The notes below the pieces were generated by a model, which was not told the DNA's origin, made no database searches, and was given only the letters and a program-made list of their open reading frames with translations. This document shows positions 48,443-56,506 of a DNA stretch of 64,000 bases, in pieces. The DNA is taken from contig NZ_JAHSTU010000002.1 of assembly GCF_019145495.1 (NCBI RefSeq), positions 806,001-870,000 on the forward strand, read 5' to 3'. Position 1 is the first letter of the stretch; the number at the start of each line of letters is the position of its first letter. The position numbers were made by a program, and so were the translations under genes. The stretch comes from Pseudomonas azerbaijanoccidentalis. Its GTDB lineage: Bacteria; Pseudomonadota; Gammaproteobacteria; Pseudomonadales; Pseudomonadaceae.

Positions 48443-49765
48443 ATGCCCAAAAACATCAAACAACTTTCCCTGAGCAGACGTAAATTTTGCGGCGCTGCTG
48501 CCGTGACATGCGCGGCTGCACCGCTAGGGCTACTCGGCTTCTCAATCAAGACTGACGCTATGACCAATAATCAAAAAACCATAAATAGTGCTTCCACTGA
48601 AATACGTCCATTTCATTTCAGCGCTCCGGACTCAGAACTTTCAGAGTTGCGCAGACGCCTACAAGCAACAAGATGGCCGGACAAGGAAATAGTTAATGAC
48701 TCCTCGCAAGGCGTACAACTTGCGACGATCCAGAAACTGGCCAGACATTGGGCGACAAAGTACGACTGGCGAGTAATCGAATCAAAAATAAACGCCCTTC
48801 CAAACTTCATCACCCGGATTGATGGCCTGGATATACATTTCATCCATATCCGCTCCAAACACGAAAATGCGCTGCCGCTGCTCATGGCGCACGGTTGGCC
48901 TGGATCGGTGATCGAGCTGATGAAAGTCATCGGCCCGCTTACCGATCCTGAGGCGCACGGTGGCAGCGCCGCCGATGCGTTCAGTTTGGTCATTCCATCG
49001 ATGCCGGGTTACGGCTTCTCGGAGAAACCGACCGAGGCCGGTTGGAATCCCGTACGTATCGCCGATGCCTACATCGAGTTGATGAAGCGCCTCGGCTACA
49101 CCCGGTATGGCGCGCAGGGTGGCGATTGGGGCGCTATCGTCGTCGACCTGATGGCGGTAAAGGCACCACCTGGCCTGATCGGTATTCACTCGAACATGCC
49201 TGGCGTGATCCCGCCTGAACTGGATGCGGCGTTGTTCCGCGGCGACCCGGTCCCGAGTGGTCTTTCCGGGGAGGAGAAACTGGCGGCCGATCAACTCGCC
49301 AACACCTACAAGCACATCGGCTACGCAATCATGATGGGCGACAGGCCTCAGTCGCTTACCGGCATCACCGACTCACCCGTAGGTTTGGCAGCGTTCATGC
49401 TCGATCACGACCCTAAAAGCTACGAGATGATTGCGCGCTCCATCGACGGACATCCTGAAGGCCTCACACCTGATGACGTCCTCGACAACATCACGCTGTT
49501 CTGGCTGACCAAGACCGCCATTTCGTCGGCTCGGCTCTATTGGGAAAACAAGTCGACATTCTTCGCCGTCAAGGGCGTCAACATCCCGGTGGCGGTCAGT
49601 GTGTTTCCCGATGAACTGTATACGGCGCCGAGAAGTTGGTCGCAGCAGGCCTATCCCAAGCTTGTGCATTACAACAGGCTTCCCAAAGGCGGGCACTTTG
49701 CTGCGTGGGAGCAGCCGACGCTTTTCTCGCAGGAAGTCAGGGCCGGGTTCAAGACCCTGCGCTAA
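48443..49765 (+). CDS. Tat-exported epoxide hydrolase (EHN family)
   Basis: The 440-residue alpha/beta hydrolase with an N-terminal EHN domain (FHFSAPDSELSELRRRL near 57-73) is related to microsomal-type epoxide hydrolases. The oxyanion loop HGWPG is at 150-154, nucleophile Asp228 is in GGDWGA, and the catalytic His418 is in GGHFAAWEQP. The leader LSRRKFCGAAAV with Arg12-Arg13 is a twin-arginine signal, so the enzyme probably folds in the cytoplasm and acts in the periplasm. GAGGAAC precedes the ATG. The neighbouring ohr genes suggest a role against oxidised lipids or epoxides (inference). Confidence 0.9.
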   Translation: MPKNIKQLSLSRRKFCGAAAVTCAAAPLGLLGFSIKTDAMTNNQKTINSASTEIRPFHFSAPDSELSELRRRLQATRWPDKEIVNDSSQGVQLATIQKLARHWATKYDWRVIESKINALPNFITRIDGLDIHFIHIRSKHENALPLLMAHGWPGSVIELMKVIGPLTDPEAHGGSAADAFSLVIPSMPGYGFSEKPTEAGWNPVRIADAYIELMKRLGYTRYGAQGGDWGAIVVDLMAVKAPPGLIGIHSNMPGVIPPELDAALFRGDPVPSGLSGEEKLAADQLANTYKHIGYAIMMGDRPQSLTGITDSPVGLAAFMLDHDPKSYEMIARSIDGHPEGLTPDDVLDNITLFWLTKTAISSARLYWENKSTFFAVKGVNIPVAVSVFPDELYTAPRSWSQQAYPKLVHYNRLPKGGHFAAWEQPTLFSQEVRAGFKTLR

Positions 49766-49819
49766 GCGCGCCAGCTCTTAGCATCGAAGACCTGATTCCT
49801 GTGGGTTGAGGATCAAGTG

Positions 49820-49843
49820 GGCGGGTGGGCCAATCCACCCGCC
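49820..49843 (+). terminator. Hairpin after the epoxide hydrolase gene
   Basis: GGCGGGTGG / CCACCCGCC with a six-base loop, 55 bp past the stop codon, followed by TCTACC; strong stem, weak T run. Confidence 0.55.
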
Positions 49844-49876
49844 TCTACCGTTCGTCGTCGAGGCGAAAAATAATCT

Positions 49877-49903
49877 TTGACATCGTTGGGGCTTTGGTAG
49901 AAT
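49877..49903 (+). promoter_or_regulatory. Predicted promoter upstream of the 30-codon ORF
   Basis: Perfect TTGACA (49877-49882), then TAGAAT (49898-49903) after a short 15-base spacer. Operator copy B starts 9 bases downstream, so a bound repressor would cover the transcription start. Confidence 0.5.
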
Positions 49904-49911
49904 ATTCATTC

Positions 49912-49933
49912 ATCGTATGCGATCTAATCGAAA
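49912..49933. promoter_or_regulatory. OhrR-type operator, copy B
   Basis: ATCGTATGCGAT followed by CTAATCGAAA. It contains TGCGAT-cta-ATCGaA with one mismatch in the dyad. It lies between the predicted promoter and the 30-codon ORF. Confidence 0.7.
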
Positions 49934-49976
49934 GCGACAAACAACATAAACCCTGTTGCCGTTTGGAGATTCAACC

Positions 49977-50069
49977 ATGAACACCGCAAGCACCTACACC
50001 CTGTTCATCACTACCGCTCGCGCTGCCCAAGGTCACAACGGCAACAACTGGATCAAAGCAGCAGCCTGA
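49977..50069 (+). CDS. 30-residue ORF in the ohr locus
   Basis: A short ORF with TTTGGAG seven to twelve bases before its ATG, downstream of a predicted promoter and operator copy B. It begins MNTASTYTLF, contains QGHNGNNW and ends IKAAA. The GHNG stretch and its DNA (GGTCACAACGGCAAC) match the ohr genes at the equivalent place (RGHNG; 14 of 15 bases with the second copy). It may be a decayed ohr copy or a small regulated protein. It shares the architecture operator, leader, ribosome site with both ohr genes. Confidence 0.5.
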   Translation: MNTASTYTLFITTARAAQGHNGNNWIKAAA

Positions 50070-50094
50070 TAAATCGTTTTTCTACACTCGTCAT

Positions 50095-50116
50095 ATCGTA
50101 TGCGATGTAATCGCAC
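50095..50116. promoter_or_regulatory. OhrR-type operator, copy C (ohr1)
   Basis: ATCGTATGCGAT followed by GTAATCGCAC, with the perfect dyad TGCGAT-gta-ATCGCA. It ends 27 bp before the start of the first ohr gene. Confidence 0.75.
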
Positions 50117-50143
50117 AAACTACAAACCTTAAGGAGTCATCCC

Positions 50144-50596
50144 ATGAGCAAGATCGAAAAAGTACTGGCCACCGGCAAGACCCACACCACCTACAGCAGC
50201 GCAGGCAAAACCTCGCGCGGTCATAACGGCACCCTCGACATCGAGCTGTCGTCCCCAGGTTCCGCGCAGCCTGCCCATGTGTTTGCCGCTACCCAGCCGC
50301 ACCCGAAAGCCGAGCAATTGTTCGCCGGAGCATGGTCGGCCTGCTACACCGCAGCGGTTGGCCTGGTTGCCGCAGAGCGCAACATCGCACTGCCCGCCGA
50401 CCTGGCCGTCGACATCGAAGTGGACCTGGGCCAGACGGGTTCGGCCTACTTCCTTCAGGCCCGACTGACTCTGCGCGTACCGGGGCTGGCACACGATATC
50501 GCGACCGAACTGGCTCACATCGCCGATTCCATCTGCCCGTACTCCAAAGCGACACGCGGCAATATCGACGTTGCCCTGAACGTGATCACGGCCTAA
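50144..50596 (+). CDS. Organic hydroperoxide resistance protein, Ohr family (copy 1)
   Basis: Ohr proteins are thiol peroxidases that reduce organic and lipid hydroperoxides with lipoylated partners. The 150-residue protein has the peroxidatic Cys67 in AWSACY and resolving Cys131 in ICPYSK. QLFAGAWSACY and IEVDLGQTG are family segments. The N-terminal catalytic Arg is probably Arg25 (TSRGHNG); the common Ohr motif GGRDG is not present, so this is a variant subgroup. AAGGAGTC precedes the ATG. It is followed by a close paralogue. Confidence 0.88.
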   Translation: MSKIEKVLATGKTHTTYSSAGKTSRGHNGTLDIELSSPGSAQPAHVFAATQPHPKAEQLFAGAWSACYTAAVGLVAAERNIALPADLAVDIEVDLGQTGSAYFLQARLTLRVPGLAHDIATELAHIADSICPYSKATRGNIDVALNVITA

Positions 50597-50599
50597 CGC

Positions 50600-50621
50600 A
50601 TCGTATGCGATGCTAACGCAC
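50600..50621. promoter_or_regulatory. OhrR-type operator, copy D (ohr2)
   Basis: ATCGTATGCGAT followed by GCTAACGCAC. The right half deviates from copies A and C by a one-base shift. It begins 4 bp after the ohr1 stop codon and ends 37 bp before ohr2, so the second gene has its own operator. Confidence 0.7.
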
Positions 50622-50657
50622 ACGAACTACACACTCGAATAACCTGAGGAAATCATC

Positions 50658-51110
50658 ATGAGCAAAATTGAAAAAGTACTGGCCAGCGGCAAAACCCACA
50701 CCACCCTGAGCAGCGCCGGTAAAACTTCGCGCGGTCATAACGGCAACCTCGACATTGAACTGTCGTCGCCCGGCAGCGCCACACCGGCACACGTTTTCTC
50801 CGGCGTGCAGCCGCACCCGAAAGCCGAGCAACTGTTCGCCGGGGCGTGGTCGGCCTGCTACATCGCCGCCGTGGGTCTGGCCGCCCAGCAGTTAAAGGTG
50901 ACACTGCCGGACGATACCGCCGTGGACATCGAAGTCGATCTGGGCCAAACCGGCGCGGCTTACTTCCTCCAGGCCCGACTGACCCTGCGTGTGCCCGGCC
51001 TGTCACACGAAATCGCGACCGAACTGGCGCACAACGCCGATGCGATCTGCCCGTACTCCAAGGCAACACGCGGCAACATTGATGTCGCCATCAACGTCCA
51101 GACCGCATAA
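50658..51110 (+). CDS. Organic hydroperoxide resistance protein, Ohr family (copy 2)
   Basis: The 150-residue tandem paralogue of copy 1 is about 80% identical by eye. It begins with the same MSKIEKVLA and conserves Cys67 and Cys131. Differences cluster in residues 40-52 and 70-90, around the active-site entrance, so peroxide preference may differ. GAGGAAATC precedes the ATG. The duplication includes the operator, so it copied the whole regulatory unit. Confidence 0.88.
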   Translation: MSKIEKVLASGKTHTTLSSAGKTSRGHNGNLDIELSSPGSATPAHVFSGVQPHPKAEQLFAGAWSACYIAAVGLAAQQLKVTLPDDTAVDIEVDLGQTGAAYFLQARLTLRVPGLSHEIATELAHNADAICPYSKATRGNIDVAINVQTA

Positions 51111-51118
51111 CGCAGTCC

Positions 51119-51157
51119 ACGGCCGGTTCACCAGGGGTTACCTGATGAGCCGGCCGT
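51119..51157 (+). terminator. Hairpin after ohr2
   Basis: ACGGCCGG / CCGGCCGT around a 23-base loop, starting 8 bp after the stop codon; no T run, so probably a weak or Rho-assisted terminator. Confidence 0.4.
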
Positions 51158-51209
51158 CGGCTTTACCGGCCGAACATAGGTGGACATTGAGAGACCAAGG
51201 TCTGTGCCC

Positions 51210-51238
51210 TTCCGACACCATCGCATGCGATGTATAGT
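51210..51238 (+). promoter_or_regulatory. ohrR promoter with operator copy E in the spacer
   Basis: TTCCGA (51210-51215), 17 bases, then TATAGT (51233-51238). The spacer holds the perfect 12-base palindrome ATCGCATGCGAT (51220-51231), which matches the left part of operator copies A-D. Binding there would block polymerase, indicating autorepression. Confidence 0.7.
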
Positions 51239-51280
51239 CCGGACTTGCAATCCATCCATCCTTGCCCAGAGAGAATGCGC

Positions 51281-51748
51281 ATGAAAGCCACTGACAAGAC
51301 ATCCGCCCTCGACCTGAAGCTTGCAGATTTCCTGTGTTTTGCGGTCTATTCCTCCAACCTCGCCTTCGGCAAGGCTTACAAGCCAATGCTCGAACGACTC
51401 GGCCTGACCTACACGCAGTACATCACGCTCGTCGTGCTGTGGGAGCAGGATGATCAGACCGTAGGCAGCCTCGGCGAAAAGCTCTTCCTTGAATCCAACA
51501 CCCTTACGCCGATCCTGAAGAAACTGGAAGCGATGGGGTATCTACGGCGCCAACGCGACCCGGAAGATGAACGCCAGGTGCGGATCAGCCTGACGAAAGA
51601 AGGACGAAAACTGCGCGAAGAATTGACCGAAGAAGGCTTCCCGCAAACCGGTCTTGATCCGGACGAATTCGTGCAAATGCAGCACGCCATTGTAAAACTG
51701 CGCGACAACCTCATTCGCTCGACGAAAGACCGTCACGACGCCGAGTAA
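51281..51748 (+). CDS. ohrR: MarR family peroxide-sensing repressor OhrR (one-cysteine type)
   Basis: The 155-residue MarR winged-helix repressor has the OhrR signature DFLCFAVYSSN with sensor Cys19, followed by LTYTQYITLVVLWE and the DNA-binding ESNTLTPILKKLEAMGYL. Only one cysteine is present, so it is of the one-Cys (Bacillus-type) class, oxidised with a small thiol instead of a second internal cysteine. An ATG at 51275 also exists, but spacing to GAGAGA favours 51281. It lies behind two ohr genes and its own promoter contains an operator copy. Confidence 0.92.
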   Translation: MKATDKTSALDLKLADFLCFAVYSSNLAFGKAYKPMLERLGLTYTQYITLVVLWEQDDQTVGSLGEKLFLESNTLTPILKKLEAMGYLRRQRDPEDERQVRISLTKEGRKLREELTEEGFPQTGLDPDEFVQMQHAIVKLRDNLIRSTKDRHDAE

Positions 51749-51770
51749 CCTGAGCTTTACCCGAACAGCT

Positions 51771-52490
51771 TCAACTCAAGAGAAAGTCGCTCAAATCGAT
51801 CGACACCATGAGCCGCTCCCGTAGCGGCTGTCGTTTTTCGTCCCGCAGATAAGCTCTGCGCCGCGTCGGAAAACGAAGGCCCTGGGCCTCGACGTATTCA
51901 CTCACGTACTGCGCCGCGGCAAACCCGCCGGCGATATCGACGTGGTAGTCATGTCGGCGCAATAGCCCGTCGTCGCCGAAATAGAAATCCTGCAAGCGGC
52001 TGTGGCTGGCAATGTCATCCGCAAACTCGACGCGCAAACCGCCCCAGGCTTCGGAGCCTTCTTGCCAAGGTGCGATTTCAGTGACTTTGAAACCCGGCAT
52101 GGACATGAAAAACGGTGTCGTGAGATAGGTCCACATCGCGTATCCGCTGAAGTAAGCGCGGTGCAATGGGTCCCAGGGTGTATCCATGTCATGCCCGGCG
52201 AAGGCCTCGCGAGGGTTCAACCTTTCACGCACGATTGCACCTTGCGTGGTTTCGATAGCGATGTAGTCAGCCCTGAATGCCGTGCGCCAATCCGGGTTGC
52301 CGAACGGCGTTACCGAAGCGCGTTGCTGGTGAAGACTGACGGTCATCTCGCGGGGCGTCGCGTCCTGCACCACTCCCTTTATCCCCCACAGCTCACCGCC
52401 CGAAACGATAGTGGCCTTGACCGTATTGAAGCGATTCCAGCGCTCCACACCGCCATGGGCGTCTAGCACTTTGTCCAGCAGATCGCTCAT
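51771..52490 (-). CDS. Protein of unknown function
   Basis: The 239-residue protein was not recognised. The ATG at 52490 has AGGGAG upstream. There is no signal peptide or membrane segment. The start SDLLDKVLDAHGGVERWNRFN resembles the opening of LolA-fold proteins (AHGGxxxW), shown here as DAHGG...RWN, and the body is predicted mainly beta (SGGELWGIKG, TVSLHQQRASV, LRVEFADDI). It is convergent with ohrR and 22 bp from its end. A lipid- or ligand-binding role would be a guess. Confidence 0.7.
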   Translation of the reverse strand: MSDLLDKVLDAHGGVERWNRFNTVKATIVSGGELWGIKGVVQDATPREMTVSLHQQRASVTPFGNPDWRTAFRADYIAIETTQGAIVRERLNPREAFAGHDMDTPWDPLHRAYFSGYAMWTYLTTPFFMSMPGFKVTEIAPWQEGSEAWGGLRVEFADDIASHSRLQDFYFGDDGLLRRHDYHVDIAGGFAAAQYVSEYVEAQGLRFPTRRRAYLRDEKRQPLRERLMVSIDLSDFLLS

Positions 52491-52581
52491 GGGTACTGGC
52501 TCCCTAAAGGTTGGCATTCATCAAAGAATAGGCCTTGGTGTCCATTTCGTTGCTGTAGCCGACGGCAGACTCCTGGCCCTC

Positions 52582-52620
52582 AAAAAAAGGCACTGACGGT
52601 GATCGTCAGTGCCTTTTTTG
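52582..52620. terminator. Bidirectional terminator downstream of pelG
   Basis: AAAAAAAGGCACTGAC-ggtgat and its complement ending GTCAGTGCCTTTTTT form a strong stem with A and T runs on both sides. It ends 15 bp from the pelG stop codon and terminates the pel operon. Confidence 0.85.
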
Positions 52621-52634
52621 TGCTGCAAGGAATA

Positions 52635-54005
52635 TCAGCGCGACAACATGAACGTGTCGTACTCAAGGTCTTCCAGCGCTGTGGACAGTCGATGCAGCCC
52701 CAGCAACACGCACACCAGCAACGACAGGGTGAAGCCGTAGCCGAAGAAGCTCGGGCCAAGGTGCATGCTGAGAAGCGTCAACCCGGCGTTCAGCACCGCG
52801 AAGATCACGCAGAGTTCCAGCACCACAGCGCGCTTGTCGAGGTAGAAAAACACGTTGAGCAGCGCCATGAACACCACCTGGATGCTCACGCCGATCAGGT
52901 CGATGTAGAACAGTGGCAGGTAGTAACTGGAGATGCCCAGCCAGTCCAGCAAGCGCGGGGCGAACAGGAACAACAGGACCACGGTCAGCCCCTGCACTTT
53001 GCAGATTTCCAACAGACCCTGACGGATCGACAAAGTCATCTCGGTCTTCAGCGAACTGATGTGCTGCAACGTCTCGCCTTCGCGGATGGCCCGGAACAGT
53101 CGGTCATACCACTCGGCAAAATCGGTTTCGATACGCACCAGAAACACCGCCATGCCGGGGATGATCGCCAGGTACGCGAGGAAGATCGGCAAGTCGTACA
53201 GGATCGAGGCGCGCAATGGGCCGATGACGTTGTTCGAAGTGCCGGGGTTGAACCAGAACAGGAACTTGTCGACCCAGATGCCAAAGTTGTAGAAGAACCC
53301 GGTCACCAACAGGCTGACGAACACTTGCCGGCGCTCAAGGAAATCGAAGGCCACCAGTTTCTCGGCACGGTACTCGCGCAGGATGTCGTAGAGAAACAGG
53401 AACAGCAGCGTGCTGTGCCCGATCAACAGCGCCAGCAACAGGCCCGCAATCCCCAGGAAGCTCAGCAGATAAGCGCTGATGACCATCAGCGAGTAGCCCA
53501 CCAGCATCACCAGCAGGATGCGGTTATAGGCCTTCATCCCCGAGAGGAAGATGATCACCATCCACAGGTTGCACAGCACCACGAAGTTCGACAGCACCAG
53601 CAACCGGTACATCAGCGGCTGATCGAACAACACGCTCAGCACGACGATACCCAGCAACCCGGCACCGATGGTGACCAACAGCAACACACCCACCAGGTTG
53701 GGCAGGATCTGATCGTACTTGTGCTCGAACAGCCGGTCGGATACGAACCGGGTGAAGAACAGCTGCAAGCCGCCCGTGAGGATCAGCGAGCTGGCCATCA
53801 GGTAGGTTACCGTCACCAGGAACTGCCCCACCAGCGTGTTGGGCACGACACGGCTCAGGCTGATGATACCCACCAGCATCACGCTGATGATCGACAACAC
53901 CCACGGCCCGGAGCTGATCAGCCCGGCGTACACGTAGGCGTGCAAGGTTGAGGTGTAGGAATCGCGAGACAGGATCTTGCGAAGTTCGAAGCCAATACCG
54001 GCCAT
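52635..54005 (-). CDS. pelG: Pel polysaccharide inner-membrane transporter PelG
   Basis: PelG is a Wzx/MATE-like inner-membrane protein that forms the Pel synthase export complex with PelD, PelE and PelF. The 456-residue protein begins MAGIGFELRKIL and has about twelve hydrophobic segments. It starts directly after the pelF stop codon (TAA then ATG), is the last gene of the operon, and is followed by a strong terminator. Confidence 0.95.
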   Translation of the reverse strand: MAGIGFELRKILSRDSYTSTLHAYVYAGLISSGPWVLSIISVMLVGIISLSRVVPNTLVGQFLVTVTYLMASSLILTGGLQLFFTRFVSDRLFEHKYDQILPNLVGVLLLVTIGAGLLGIVVLSVLFDQPLMYRLLVLSNFVVLCNLWMVIIFLSGMKAYNRILLVMLVGYSLMVISAYLLSFLGIAGLLLALLIGHSTLLFLFLYDILREYRAEKLVAFDFLERRQVFVSLLVTGFFYNFGIWVDKFLFWFNPGTSNNVIGPLRASILYDLPIFLAYLAIIPGMAVFLVRIETDFAEWYDRLFRAIREGETLQHISSLKTEMTLSIRQGLLEICKVQGLTVVLLFLFAPRLLDWLGISSYYLPLFYIDLIGVSIQVVFMALLNVFFYLDKRAVVLELCVIFAVLNAGLTLLSMHLGPSFFGYGFTLSLLVCVLLGLHRLSTALEDLEYDTFMLSR

Positions 54006-55520
54006 TTAACTGTTCTCCATGGCGGCTTGATACAAGTCGCGATAACGCTGCAGCATCAAGGCTTCGGTGTAGTAACGATTGACCCGCAACAGGCCGCTGG
54101 CCTGAGCCGCTTGCCAGCGTTGCGGGCTGCGCAGCAGTTCGAGGATCGCCACACTGGTGGCCTGCGGGTCGGCAATGGCCACGACTTTACCGGCCAGGCC
54201 GAGGTCACGGTCTTCAGGGCTGCCGCCCTCGATCATCTCGCGGCACGAGCCCACGTCACTGCTGACCACCGGCGTACCGGCGGCCCAGGCCTCAAGGATC
54301 ACCAGCGGCTGCGCCTCACTGATCGAGGTCAGTACCATCAGGCCGAGCTTGGGCAGGATGTCTTGAATGCGTTGGAAGCCAAGAAAATGCACCTTGCCCT
54401 CCAGCCCCAGGCTGGCCATCAGGCTGCGGCATTCACTGACGTATTCCGGGTCTTCTTCTTCAGGGCCGACGATCCAGCCTTCGGCCTCGGGCATGGCGCT
54501 GATCACACCGCGCATGGCCCGCAGGAACGTCTTCACGTCCTTGATCGGCACCACACGGCCGATCAACCCCACCACCGGCGCAATGCCCGGCGCGCGGGAT
54601 TCGAGCGCGGAAGTCCACTGCGGCAAGTCGATGCCGTTAGGGATGACCTGGGTACGCACTGAGTCGGCGCCGTCTTTGATTTGCCGCTGACGGTTGCCGT
54701 CATACAGCGAAATGATGTTGTCGGCGCTGTTGTAAGTCAGCTGCCCGATGCGCTCGAAAAAACGCACCCACAACGTCCGGATGTAACCCGAGCCGGCATC
54801 AAGGCTGCGGTTGAGCGCCTGGCCGGAACTCTCGGCGATCCAGCTGGCCTGGGCCAGGTCGATCTTGCGTTCCTTGGTGTAGATGCCGTGCTCGCTGAGC
54901 AGGTAGGTGCAGTTCCAACGTTGCTTGAGGATGCAGCCCAACAGCCCGGCATAACCAGTGGAAATCGAATGCAGTACCCGCGCCCGCGGCATACGGAGCG
55001 ACGACTCGGCGAGCATCAGCAACGGCGACTGCATCGAGCGCAGCGTCCAGAAATAGTTGATGAACGACGGGTCGGCGCAATGCAGGCGATAACCTTCACT
55101 CAAGGCCTCCCAACTGGCGCGGCTGCGCAGCACGTCGTCGAGGGTCAGGCGGCCTTGCGCGATGCATTCGAGCAGGTTTTCACCCAATGCAGGCTCTGGC
55201 GCGTCCGGGTGATGCAGGAAGCGATAGAGGTCCTGCAACTGTTGCAGGTCGGCCTCGCGCGGAGTGCCCCGGGAGTCAGTGGTGTGGGTCGCGTCTTCGA
55301 GGAACACCTCTTCGATGTGCAACACGTTCGGCGGCACTTGATAGCGACGTTCGGCATAGGCCGAACGCTGCCCGCCAATGAACATCACCGAGAATGTCAG
55401 CTCCGGCAGGCCGAGGATCATCTGGTGAATCCAGCTCGACACGCCGCCACGCACGTACGGCCAGGTGCCTTCGAGCAGCAGACAGATATCGGCTATCGGC
55501 GCCTCTTCCTTGTGACTCAT
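54006..55520 (-). CDS. pelF: Pel glycosyltransferase PelF
   Basis: PelF is the cytoplasmic GT4-family (GT-B fold) transferase that polymerises the Pel backbone from UDP-sugars. The 504-residue protein starts with ADICLLLEGTWPYVRGGVSSW in its first 35 residues. The nucleotide-sugar motif EAQPLVILEAWAAGTPVV near the C-terminal third has the E-x7-E pattern. It overlaps pelE by four bases (ATGA). Confidence 0.95.
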   Translation of the reverse strand: MSHKEEAPIADICLLLEGTWPYVRGGVSSWIHQMILGLPELTFSVMFIGGQRSAYAERRYQVPPNVLHIEEVFLEDATHTTDSRGTPREADLQQLQDLYRFLHHPDAPEPALGENLLECIAQGRLTLDDVLRSRASWEALSEGYRLHCADPSFINYFWTLRSMQSPLLMLAESSLRMPRARVLHSISTGYAGLLGCILKQRWNCTYLLSEHGIYTKERKIDLAQASWIAESSGQALNRSLDAGSGYIRTLWVRFFERIGQLTYNSADNIISLYDGNRQRQIKDGADSVRTQVIPNGIDLPQWTSALESRAPGIAPVVGLIGRVVPIKDVKTFLRAMRGVISAMPEAEGWIVGPEEEDPEYVSECRSLMASLGLEGKVHFLGFQRIQDILPKLGLMVLTSISEAQPLVILEAWAAGTPVVSSDVGSCREMIEGGSPEDRDLGLAGKVVAIADPQATSVAILELLRSPQRWQAAQASGLLRVNRYYTEALMLQRYRDLYQAAMENS

Positions 55521-56506
55521 GTCCAGCTCCTCACCAGATCAGCGAAGGGTGGTCGCTGGCGGGTTTTCTCGGGAAGGCTTGCGAGCAACCCTGGAATTTC
55601 GTGGTAACGACCGGCCTCGAACGCCAGCTCAGCATGGAACGGCAGAATCTGCGCCGCGCCCATGCCGTTTTCCTGGGCCTGAGTCAGCAGCATTTCGGCG
55701 CGTTCGACGTCGCCGCGTTCCAGGGCAATGCGCCCGGCCAACAGAAACAGCTCACCGCCCTCGCCCGCTAGCAGGCCTTGCTCGGCATGTTCGTTGGCTT
55801 GATTGAGTACGTGATCAAGCACACTGCCCTGCGCCAGGCCCAGATACGCCAGCTCCCAGTACCAGCGCGCCAGCGTGCCATGCAGCCCACCGGCAACCTT
55901 GGCCGTGGCGCCGTGCAATTGGCCGAGGGCAATCTGGATGCGCAGGTTGATGTCGCTTTCCTGCTTGTCGAGCATCGAATACGCCAGCAGTCGTACATCG
56001 TCGCTCGGGTCGCCCAGCGCCAGTTTGAGAATCGGCACCGCTTCCTTGCCGGGCATACGCTTGGTGGCCAGCAACGCGGCCAGGCGCTGATCCGGATCCG
56101 GTGCGTGGCGCAACACATCCTGCAAGCCGCCATCGGCGAAGATCGGCGAATGCAGATTTGTCTGCGCACGATACGGCAGGCTCGGAATGCCCACCGCTTG
56201 CCACGCTTGCTTGTCGCGTTTGCGAGGCAGGTACAGCGCCGGGAAAATCGCCGCAACCACACCCACTGCACCGAGCACCGGCACAAAGAACGCCAGGCTG
56301 AAAATGAACAGCGGGCTCCACGGCAACGGCGAGCGGTAGCGCGCCGGCAACAACAGCCAGACTGCGCCACACAACATCACACAAGCCAGGCCATGAGTGA
56401 GGCTGAACACCAGCAATTGGTGCACCTCGGGGGCGTCGACCCACAAACTGGCCCAACTGCCCGCCTCTAACAACAAGGCTCCGCTAAACAGCCACTTGCT
56501 GATCAT
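55517..56506 (-). CDS. pelE: Pel biosynthesis protein PelE
   Basis: The 329-residue inner-membrane protein has two to three N-terminal membrane segments (LFSGALLLEAGSWASL, LVFSLTHGLACVMLCGAVWLL, FSLAFFVPVLGAVGVVAAI) and a cytoplasmic helical-repeat (TPR-like) domain that carries LLAGRIALERGDVERAEMLL. It supports PelD-PelF assembly. Its start overlaps the end of pelD by 23 bp. Confidence 0.93.
   Translation of the reverse strand: MISKWLFSGALLLEAGSWASLWVDAPEVHQLLVFSLTHGLACVMLCGAVWLLLPARYRSPLPWSPLFIFSLAFFVPVLGAVGVVAAIFPALYLPRKRDKQAWQAVGIPSLPYRAQTNLHSPIFADGGLQDVLRHAPDPDQRLAALLATKRMPGKEAVPILKLALGDPSDDVRLLAYSMLDKQESDINLRIQIALGQLHGATAKVAGGLHGTLARWYWELAYLGLAQGSVLDHVLNQANEHAEQGLLAGEGGELFLLAGRIALERGDVERAEMLLTQAQENGMGAAQILPFHAELAFEAGRYHEIPGLLASLPEKTRQRPPFADLVRSWT

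Noticed and set aside
52599..53951. 450-codon Gln/His-rich open frame antisense to pelG
   Set aside because: Composition (Gln, His, Asp, Val) is what the reverse of a hydrophobic membrane-protein gene gives; pelG is clear.
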